Shown here piece by piece: positions 55,945 to 64,000 of a DNA stretch of 64,000 nt; positions within the stretch are counted from its first letter, which is position 1, and each line of letters opens with the position of its first letter. The stretch is taken from the NCBI GenBank assembly GCA_947462335.1, contig OX381705.1, positions 33,503,570-33,567,569 on the forward strand, read 5' to 3'. The stretch is from Harmothoe impar (taxonomy: Eukaryota; Annelida; Polychaeta; Phyllodocida; Polynoidae). The notes under the pieces are model-generated. The model saw only the letters and a program-made list of their open reading frames with translations. It was not told where the DNA came from and did not search any database. Position numbers and translations under genes: made by a program.

Positions 55945-58900
55945 GTATAGCATATCTGCCAAATCACTGTTTCTAAATGGATACTAGTGCCACCTACCCC
56001 GAGGGGTGGACATGGCTCATACTTATAAGACAGGGAAATAATACAAAAAGGTACATGTAAAATATTGAATATATATTTGTTACCATCTTTTGTCAATCAT
56101 GTAGTTATAAAGAAATAGACCATATGCATTATTTATGGCGTTTTGCAAATCTATTGGATTCACACATCCGTTGTCACACATATTGGGTGTACAGGTACCT
56201 ATAGATTTACACATACTTGCAGGAGGGTTATCTCAGTTGTATAATGTGTTTATTATTGAGGTATGATAGGCCATACCCTGTATGATACTTGTATTGTACA
56301 TGTAGTAGATTTGCTTTTGTAGACCAATATTGTCAACCCCCCCCCCAAACTACCCAAAGGTATTGCGTTTACTTCTGTAGGCATTACCATCCTCCCATCA
56401 CATTTGAATTTGCCACACCCTCTTCTATCCCTGCAGTAAATATGCCTCCTTTTATGAGCCTATACTACCAAGGTAGTGCCATCATATTTGACATGCCATC
56501 ACAATAGGTTCGAGGGGCTGGGGGAGGAGATTTGCTTAGATTTCCCATGTTTATCCATTAAATAGAGTTCACACATATTTACAAAAAGTGGGGGAGTGCC
56601 CCCCCCCCAAGAATGATAGACAAATGTGTGAATGTGAATCCAATTTGTGTTTCAGAACCAACTTTCGCAAATAGAAAGTTGGTAGTGTATAGCAAATGCA
56701 AGTATGAAGGCATCTTTAGAAACACAAAGTATATGTACACATTTGGTATTCCTTTTACACAACTGGCGAATGCCATCCAAAATCCAATCATCTAGGAACA
56801 CCCCCCCCCCTCCTGGCAACATAGATAACGTCTTGGTATCAACAACACCCTGGTGACACCCTGATATTACTAACGCCTTGTTTGGCATTCCGTTTAAATG
56901 AATACAAGGGGTGTTTTGACCAAGTCGATCTTAGAATCCTCAAATTTCTATAGCACACGGGCCTCTGTGACTTCTACTCGTTCAGTAGAACGCCATTGAC
57001 ATTGTGTGCGCTGTGTCTGGTTGTGCAATTTTATGAGCTCCTCGAAGTTGAAAGATGTTAATTAAGATTATACTCGTAGTAACCAGAAAAGATAGCCTCC
57101 CAGCTATAATTATACCGAGGAGAGAATAGACACTTCTTGTGCAACACATACTGATAGGCCAGACAATGTGCTGTTCAGACTTTCTGCATTATTTGAACAT
57201 ATATACGAAGACTGAGCATTCGTGGCTAAGTAATTTTTACATGTTAACGTTAAAAGCAATTTCTTAGCTTGTTCCAAAGGGGAGACTATTGAATGCATAT
57301 ACCTGTTTTGCCGTTGTACGTATCTTTAATAACACTTATATATGTGTCTCATACGGAGCGACCTATAGCGTATTTTATCCCAAATCCATTGTTCAGTGTG
57401 TATTCTGTTTTTCCTTTACACAATAAGACCTTATTAAATGTAGACAATTATAGTTTCCAGAATCTTATCACTTTTACCTGTGTACACCGCAATGGTTAAC
57501 ATTTCATACTTCGGGTATCATAATCAACACGAACATAACAGTATGTATATCCTTTTCAAACTTCTTCTGAGAAAATCGCTGTATTTTCATTTTTATGTTG
57601 AAATAAGAAACAATAGGCTCTTATGTATTAATAATGGCGACTTACTTGAGAAGTAATAACCAATCTCTGAGGCAAGGAGATATCTTTATATCCATGAATG
57701 GTGGATTATGTTTGTAGTTACACGTTGCGAAAATACGACTCCATACAAACAATGATGTACACGGTATCATTTATAGCCGGTGTGTGCGGCATGGTGTATA
57801 AGACCGTCTGTATTGAGGAACAAAAATGCGAAAATAAAGATACTCCCTTTTAGCTATTACCCTCTTACAAACATCATTATAATTATGGGATTCGAAGCAC
57901 AGAGATGAAGTTGTTTGCATACCTGTCAGTGTAGTAGTGGCCCTGACCTTATGTATCAGCATTACCGCAAGAACACATCCCCAGTGCATCAATGTAGCCG
58001 CAAGGCTACAGTATATACATGTGGACCTACCATGAACCTCCGCAGTCATTCGGTGATATGTCAGATGGTGGTTGCTGTGTTCTTCAGTGCATCTAAATAT
58101 ATTGACGACATGAAGATGAAACCTTCCCTTCTGCACACTACACTTACAAGTAAACGAGCCTCGTGGCCTGGGGCGGTGAATGTAGACTTATCAATAACTA
58201 TCCTCATGATTGTGCTTAAGCATTAGATGCATATGCATATCTGATGGTAAGATTGTAGCAACTTTTGTATATATATATACTTTACGCATATATGTATCCG
58301 TGTACAGCAAATACAAGAGGTACCTCAGAGGTGTGAGGTTCAGCCATGTCCTAGGGGGGAGGGGGGGAGATAACATATTTAGAAATGCCCCCCCCCGCAA
58401 ACACCATTGTACACCGACCTTTCATTTTATACCAATTTCAGAGATGTAAACGGTAATGTAAATCTTACTCATCAGATTAATAAATGTTAGAAAAATTATT
58501 TTCTTAAAACTAGTCATTTGTCCGCCAGGCGAATTTATTTATCTTACTCTCTTGAAATGAGATAATTACTTTTGGCTGTGCATGGCCTGATGATTCTCCA
58601 AAGGTTAATAGATGTGTCGTATGATGAAGAACAAGCAACCCAGCGATATGTACATATGCCCATGCCTCTACAATGTATAGAAGGTTTACTTCATTTTCTG
58701 CCATGATGCCCGTATAGAATATTACTTCATTTTCTGACATGAAGCCCGCATCTCAGGAAAAAGCATGTATGTGGCTCATCGGATGTAACTGACTTGTACT
58801 CAATGTTAATTGAATACGACTAGCCCCCCCCTCCCCATTATAGTTCCCTTTAATTAAGTTAATTATGGGCTGGTAGTGTCGACAGTTCTGTCAGTAGTAG

Positions 58901-59564
58901 ACATATTTAGGTAACCATATCATGTTGAATTTGGACAAAGGAATGGAGTAACCTACATGTCATATTTTACGGCATGTACTCCTGTGTTTCGGGTGTGTAA
59001 AATCATATGCATGTATTTATGTATTATATTCATGATAAATGATCTTAAGAAGCAACATTTGTATTCAGAATAAGTCATACCGGTAATCATTATAATAAAT
59101 GATGAGTCTTGGAAATATTATAGGAAATGGAAGGTACATACACTATCGTGGCCTTGTATATGTGTTAAACCAAACGGAGTGCACGCATAGCTGGGAAAAC
59201 CTACTTTTATGAGATGAGACAAGCCATTCAAATAATCCAATCTCTTTTTTTTTTGATACAATGTACATTATGTCAGAACGTTATTATGGTCAGTTCACTT
59301 GTCTGTTTGATGTCGCTGATTTGCTATATTTTTATTGTATCAGGGAAATCTAGATGTGAGACTACTCATAAGCGAAGATGTAGATCTTCCACCCGTCCGC
59401 ATAATATGTATACTCTTCAAAGTTGTGATGGCCAGACTCAATGTCTGGATTCAGAAACACTGTTCTGAAATCAACATTATTCATGTGCGAGTTGATATAG
59501 TCAAAATTCAGAAGATGAAATGGAGTGATGAGACATCTTTCAAGAGCTGTGAGTTCACATCCTC
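55945..59564. other. Gene-free stretch
   Basis: No exon, RNA gene or clear TIR element recognised. C-homopolymers of 8-11 at about 56337, 56600, 56800 and 58388; ORFs up to 121 codons lack features. Confidence 0.45.
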
Positions 59565-60145
59565 CACGGCAAAGAGATCCTCCAAGGTAAAACTCAATTA
59601 TGAAATCGATGTCATCAGCTTTCCAGTGATATATTTCATTAGCAGGTACCACTTCTAGTTTATGAGGACTGGCCCCTTGAATATGTGTGGGCACCGCCTA
59701 CTTTCAAATACCAATAAGCTCTATCTTACTTTGTTTTAGAAATATTTCATCCAATTTACATAATTATGCTAATTACCAAATAGCTTAACTATTTCAAACA
59801 TTTTGTCACACCTTCTGATCTAAGAATGGTATTTACATTTAGTTTTCAGCATAGAAATCATTGTGGGGCCCTTCATCAATTGATTTTTAAAATGTTTCAA
59901 TTTAGAATGAAAGTCATGTTTCTATGACAACCAATATGTGCAACAGCGATATTTTAGGTCCAGAAACATTCCTTTTCTATTCCAAATAAAGAAGGCTTTC
60001 ACCAAAGAGGGAACTTTATAAAATGACCTGTTATGTGCTACATCAAAATGTAGTATAGATCCATTTTTGTTTTAATCATGCTGAACCTATTTGCCTACTT
60101 GGAGTCCCCTGGTGACCAAAGTTGTCTTTTGTTGATCCAAAAATT
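59565..60145 (+). repeat. Dispersed repeat R1, copy 2
   Basis: Homologous to 5310-5900 over the whole length, from AAACTCAATTATGAAAT to CCCTGGTGACCAAAG. Minus-strand ORF again begins MPTHIQGAS. No protein family recognised. The remaining gap to 60293 shows nothing. Confidence 0.65.
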
Positions 60146-60293
60146 TTAACTTAGTTAGTCATAGATTGAATTGACGCACTTTGGTGATGTGTATGTACAG
60201 AGATTGTCATAAATGAGCATGCATACGGAACCCTTATGACGTTGTGTTACCAAATTTAATCAAGTTCTGTTCTAGGACTAAGCGAACGCTGTA

Positions 60294-61700
60294 GGTTGTT
60301 TCAGAATAGAGATATATGATCAATCGTAAAAAAAAATTCACAATAGGCCCTTGGTCCTAAAATATTCCTCACTGCATTCGTATCTTGTGTTGGTTGTAAG
60401 TGGGACCTTTGGGCGTAAATGAGGGTGATTTAAACTGTTTCAGACCAAGTTACGGACATAGATTACGATTGGTCTTTAAAATTACGAGTGAGCTACGATT
60501 GACATTTAAGCATTTCACAACCTGAATTACCGGAGAGCATTTACCCTGCCCCTTAATTATTTTTGATTAAGAGAATGTGCATATTTTTACATATATGAAT
60601 GTAGTATAAAGTACAGATGATTTCCCTTGAATTTCACACCATTCCGCCAAGGCATAATCATTTTGTTTAGAATTCACTGGAATTATTCAGCAGGACCAAT
60701 CATCTCTACTTACGACCAAAGGTAACCCTATAGATCAACGAGGGAAATTAAGCTGGGGGTATTGGTTATAAATAGCACCAGGGTTACGACCAATCAGTCG
60801 TATCTACCTCTATAAAGATACGATCAGTCGTATCTTGGTGTTTCACAAGGTGCACTCGTATATTGGGGCACACTTTGTCGTAAGAAAGGGCTATCGATAA
60901 GATACGACTGATCAGGTTGTGAAACACTTACACATCTTTATATACAATCATTCGTATCTTTTAGTCGGTTCTGAAACCCCCTATACTGTAGGGTGTTTCA
61001 GAACCAACTGAAAGATACGATCAATCATAGCTAGATATGACCAATGAGATATGAATGGTCGTGGTATAATGAGGTGCAGTGTTTCACAATGTATACCTTA
61101 CGATCAATCGTATCTCACCCATTGGTCGTATTTTATGTGAAAAATACGAGTGCACCTTTTGAAACACCTAGATACGATCGATCGTATCTTCATAGAAGTA
61201 AATACGACCAATTGGTCTAATTTGTGCTTATTTACGACCAATTTACTACCCACTAGTGGCATGTAGTACCCATGTAGATACGATTGGTCGTAAATAATCT
61301 TGCTTAAAGATTTCACCAATATCTTCTTAAAATGGTTATGCCTTGGAAGAACTGTGTGAAATTGAAAAGAAATCATCTGTACATGATACCGTATATATAG
61401 ACGTAAAGATATGTATATATCCCAATGGAAAATATTTAAGGGGCATGGTAAATGGTCCACGCTAACTTGTGTTATAAAATGCTTAAATCTTGATCGTAAG
61501 GCATTCATAATTTTTACGATCAATCGTATCTTCTGGTCTTAAATGCTTGTGAAATGCTTAGATACAGCCTCATTTACGACCAGCGACTACATTTACGACC
61601 AACAAAAGATATGAATGCATTCAGTAGTAGAAATACTACCAATGCTTATTATGAAACACTTTTCCTAAGATTGATCGTATCTCTCTATTCTGAAACACCA
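60294..61700. mobile_element. 1.4-kb TIR element packed with ATCAATCGTATC dyads
   Basis: Ends GGTTGTTTCAGAATAGAG and CTCTATTCTGAAACACC are inverted. The interior has well over ten copies of GATACGAYYAATCGTATC, GATACGATC and TTTACGACCAAT in both orientations, and several GTTTCACAA/GAAACACC pieces. Near 60975-61015 two inner termini face each other (TCTGAAACCCC, then GGGTGTTTCAGA), a sign of nested or rearranged ends. A 139-codon minus-strand ORF at 61104-61523 shows no transposase motif. Confidence 0.75.
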
Positions 61701-61958
61701 TACAGCTCACGTTGGGATTGATTTTGTTTATGCTCTGGGGTCGGCTAGATTGACATGTATTCTAGCCATTACACAGACAACATTAATTCCAACGTGGTCA
61801 GCATCTTCTACTGCTAATAACAGAATATAGCATAACAGTATACTTCTTATGGTTTAGAGAACTCTTACTGTGGCTTTATATTACAATAAAGATGAGTAGT
61901 ATAGTATGTATCGGAACGGGACTATAGTTAAGTACTGTTTATTACTCAATCGACATGC

Positions 61959-62302
61959 AGCCAATCAGAGGCCTCCATTTGGTCACGTGACCGGAAGTGA
62001 CCTACTTAGGGGATTAGTGGTGACGTCACGTGACCTAGTTAGCCAATCAGAGGCCTCCATTTGGTCACGTGACCGGAAGTGACCTACTTAGGGGATTAGC
62101 GGTGCATTCTGGGTAACCCTGAAGCCAATCAGAGGCCTCCATTGGGTGACCGGAAGTGACCTACTTAGGGGATGGTGCATTCTGGGTAACCTACTGACCT
62201 ACTTAGGGGACCGGAAGTGACGTCACATGACCTAATGGCCAACCGGAAGTGACCTCATTGAGGATCACGTGACCGGAAGTGACCTGATTGATCACGTGAC
62301 CG
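61959..62302. repeat. Tandem array of promoter-type motifs
   Basis: Diverged units of about 57-85 bp starting AGCCAATCAGAGGCCTCCAT at 61959, 62041 and 62123, then shorter pieces. Seen: CCAATCAG (NF-Y), palindrome GGTCACGTGACC at 61981 and 62063 (USF/MiT E-box; TCACGTGACC also at 62026, 62264, 62292), CCGGAAGTGAC (ETS) at 61991, 62073, 62150, 62211, 62243 and 62272, TGACGTCA (CRE) at 62021 and 62218, GGTGCATTCTGGGTAACC (ZNF143-like) twice. Could be a satellite, a mobile-element promoter or a working promoter array. Transcription is not shown. Confidence 0.8.
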
Positions 62303-62318
62303 GAAGAAGAAGAAGAAG

Positions 62319-62349
<31 letters not shown>
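62303..62349. repeat. (GAA)n expansion inside an array unit
   Basis: About 15 GAA units. Its flanks (ACCGGAAG before, AAGTGACGTCACGCGACTTA after) match the uninterrupted unit ACCGGAAGTGACGTCACATG at 62210, so the expansion grew from the GGAAG of an ETS motif. Confidence 0.9.
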
Positions 62350-62776
62350 GACGTCACGCGACTTAATGAAGAGATGAGCGTCTTTAAGGGGTCACGGGCT
62401 TTAAAATGTGATATCTTTTTTTTTTTTGGAGGAGGAGGCGAGTCTCTTATTTTTTTTCGGTAAACTAATAAAAAACACTACGATATAAGTTTTTTTTTCT
62501 TTTTTTTTCATTTTTTATTGTTTTACGAGCGACTGGAAGTGACTTATTGAACTAGGTAGAAGCGTTCTTTAGAGTGTATAAGGGGGGGAGGGGAGGGGAG
62601 GGGGGGAGGGGGGCTCTTTTAAGATGCATGGGGAGGGGGGCGCTTTTAGGATGCATGGGGCGAGTGGTGGGGGGGAGGGGGGGAGGGGGGAGGGGGGCAC
62701 TCTAGGGGGGTGGGGGAGCACTCTAAGGGGCGTTTGTCTCTTTTAAGAAAAAAAGAAAAGAAAAAGATTTCAATCG
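62350..62776. other. Low-complexity spacer
   Basis: T homopolymers near 62410-62512, then long G-rich runs (GGGGAGGGG types) at 62580-62720. Contains a degenerate ACTGGAAGTGAC at 62530. A minus-strand AATAAA (plus TTTATT at 62514) could serve the death-domain gene but is far from its stop. Confidence 0.6.
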
Positions 62777-62818
62777 AGAGACACGCTTCTTCCTCTCGAG
62801 AGGAAGAAGCGTGTCTCT
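62777..62818. repeat. Perfect 42-bp palindrome downstream of the death-domain gene
   Basis: Two 21-bp arms (GAGAGGAAGAAGCGTGTCTCT and complement) meet at CTCGAG with no spacer. It lies 150-195 bp past the gene's stop codon, so the mRNA could carry a strong hairpin in its 3'UTR. Function is inferred only from position. Confidence 0.93.
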
Positions 62819-62969
62819 TCGTTTTTTTTTTGTTTATCACGTGCTGCGATGAGGCGATCAGCTGCGACTGGAGGAAGTGACACTTTAAGAGATCGCGCGT
62901 CTTAATTGTTATGATATTTTTTTTTTTACTTACTAATAAAGAAGACGTATGAAAATAAAACACAACAAT

Positions 62970-63719
62970 TCACATGTCCGTCGTTCTCGTTGTTTCTTGC
63001 TTGATAAAGTCAAGTAATATCGCGATGCCGAGGCCAAACTTTCCCATGTCCTCAGTCAACACTCGAAGGAGTTCAAAAGGCGTACCGCCGGCGCCGTCAG
63101 CTTCATCTTGCCACATTTTCAACACTCGGAAGGCCCACTCAGCGGGACTTCCTCCGTATTCGCATTCTTCAGCGATCTTATCTAACCTCTCAGGCGACAA
63201 TTTTAAATGGTCCCCCACCTCTTTCCACCTGCTACCCAGACGTCTGCCGAGGGTGCCCAAGTGCTTGTGCATCGCGCGCGAGTCGGGGTTTTCGAAATCC
63301 AACCCCTGTCTGTGGAGAAGGGCCATCCACTGAGCCAACAGTTCCATGCGTCTTATGCGGGTGAAGACGCGACCGAGCTCGCCCCATCTATGACGATGCG
63401 GGGTTTCACCCCACCACACTCGGAACATCGCCGTACACAGCTCCTCCGGTGTCTTGACACTGCGCTCTACTAGAGCATCCATACGGGCGGCGCTGACTTT
63501 TAAGCTACTGCCCAACTCTCTCCAACAGCCGCTCAACTCTTTACCTAGTTGACGAAGCAAGGCGTCGCTATAGGCTAACCGCCGCTGTCCTACCTGTCGG
63601 GTCTCCCCATCATCGGTCTGCTGCCTCGCGCCGCGTCTCACGTCGTCAAGCCGCATTAACTTTTTTTCAGGCGCACCAGGCGGTGAAGGCGAGCTTGAAA
63701 GTGGAATAGCTTGAGCCAT
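62970..63719 (-). CDS. Tandem death-domain protein (249 aa)
   Basis: Two death-fold domains: residues ~51-135 (LLRQLGKELSGCWRELGSSL ... HRWGELGRVFTRIRRMELLA) and ~152-239 (HLGTLGRRLGSRWKEVGDHL ... TPFELLRVLTEDMGKFGLGI). Both have the domain pattern LG..L...W.ELG..L..S..R.D.I and a late Trp helix. No signal peptide, membrane segment, caspase, kinase or TIR domain. Death domains mediate homotypic assembly in apoptosis and innate-immune signalling, so a cytosolic adaptor role is likely. The frame has an upstream Met at 63902 (310 aa), but that region is a Thr/Ala trinucleotide repeat preceded by a TATA box, so the Met at 63719 (MAQAIPLS) is preferred. Intronless. Expression and orthology unknown; it could be a retrocopy. 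Confidence 0.85.
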   Translation of the reverse strand: MAQAIPLSSSPSPPGAPEKKLMRLDDVRRGARQQTDDGETRQVGQRRLAYSDALLRQLGKELSGCWRELGSSLKVSAARMDALVERSVKTPEELCTAMFRVWWGETPHRHRWGELGRVFTRIRRMELLAQWMALLHRQGLDFENPDSRAMHKHLGTLGRRLGSRWKEVGDHLKLSPERLDKIAEECEYGGSPAEWAFRVLKMWQDEADGAGGTPFELLRVLTEDMGKFGLGIAILLDFIKQETTRTTDM

Positions 63720-63736
63720 CTCGTCTCGTCTCGTCT

Positions 63737-63818
63737 TGGCGGCGGCGGCAGCGGCGGCGGCGACGGCGGCGGCGGCGGTGGCGGCGGTGGTGGTGGTGGC
63801 GGTGGTGGTGGTAGTAGC
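63737..63818. repeat. GGC/GGT trinucleotide repeat
   Basis: Runs of GGC, GGT and a few variants. On the minus strand they would be either 5'UTR (preferred) or code for Thr/Ala homopolymers if translation starts at 63902. Confidence 0.9.
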
Positions 63819-63868
63819 CGTTACTGGGGTCAGAGGTGATATGTTTTTTTTCCAACAGAAATGAGAGC

Positions 63869-63876
63869 TTTTTATA
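63869..63876 (-). promoter_or_regulatory. TATA box candidate of the death-domain gene
   Basis: The minus strand reads TGTATAAAAAGC. With the usual 25-30 bp spacing, transcription would start near 63840, leaving a ~120-nt 5'UTR with the trinucleotide repeat and a first Met at 63719. No other core element can be named with certainty. Confidence 0.5.
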
Positions 63877-64000
63877 CAGAGGGAGTTTAATCCCATTTCC
63901 AACAGCGCTCCAGCTGTCTAGCACCCTGTCCGCATGACGCTTTTTCAGCCGCTCCGCTCCTTAAGAGCTTAGATGACGAGGGGGTGTGGCATCGCTATCC

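Noticed and set aside
61104..61523. 139-codon minus-strand ORF in the 1.4-kb element
   Set aside because: No transposase motif; the frame is a by-product of repeated AT-rich dyads.
62269..62463. ORF with poly-Arg
   Set aside because: Translation of the (GAA)n/(AGA)n expansion and flanking promoter motifs.
63720..63902. N-terminal extension of the death-domain protein (Met at 63902)
   Set aside because: It is mainly a trinucleotide repeat and contains a TATA box about 27 bp downstream of that Met, so it is more likely promoter and 5'UTR. Not fully excluded.

Overview
This window is nuclear DNA from a bilaterian animal, most likely a marine invertebrate. It has long GT-AG introns, exons of 76 to 194 bp, a class A G-protein-coupled receptor (GPCR), a tandem death-domain gene, many small TIR/foldback DNA transposons, CT/AT microsatellites and frequent long C or G homopolymers. 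An invertebrate deuterostome (amphioxus or hemichordate) or a lophotrochozoan with many death-domain genes would fit, but the sequence alone does not settle the species. There is no sign of bacterial gene organisation.

Only two genes can be supported. (1) A plus-strand rhodopsin-family neuropeptide-receptor-like GPCR runs from 23362 to 55422 in seven coding exons, whose phases I checked at every junction. It carries GN in TM1, D in TM2, the ECL1/ECL2 cysteine pair, ERY, CWxP, NPxxY, helix 8 cysteines and a C-terminal TRV. The exon with the N-terminus and first half of TM1 was not found; it lies upstream, in or beyond the window. (2) A minus-strand intronless gene at 62970-63719 encodes a small protein with two death domains. 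A TATA box at 63869-63876 argues for the internal Met at 63719 rather than the longest ORF.

The rest is repeat-rich. 1-23 kb has no recognised gene but holds a TA-flanked MITE (413-649), a diverged duplication and a dispersed repeat (3.1-6.2 kb), an 11-copy 39-bp tandem array (6.2-6.65 kb), a 1.3-kb TIR element full of a CTCAGTCGTGTCTA motif (8.5-9.8 kb), a poly(A)/poly(T) MITE (11 kb), three copies of one palindromic MITE (12.9, 16.3 and 18.8 kb) and a nearly identical 658-bp tandem duplication (14.2-15.5 kb). The GPCR introns hold TTAA-flanked piggyBac-type MITEs with a CTCF-like site, several foldback elements and an array of about ten hairpins next to an 18-bp satellite (38.6-39.7 kb). 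After the receptor come a 3'UTR minisatellite, a 1.4-kb element packed with GATACGATCAATCGTATC-like dyads (60.3-61.7 kb) and a tandem array of promoter-type motifs (NF-Y, USF/MiT E-box, ETS, CRE, ZNF143-like) at 61.96-62.35 kb, interrupted by a GAA expansion, just beyond the 3' end of the death-domain gene.

The two genes have no visible functional link. The receptor would act at the plasma membrane as a peptide-activated GPCR, and the death-domain protein as a cytosolic adaptor of apoptosis or innate immunity. The most unusual items are the promoter-motif array, the hairpin array, the 1.4-kb dyad-rich element, and the splice and C-terminal details of the receptor.
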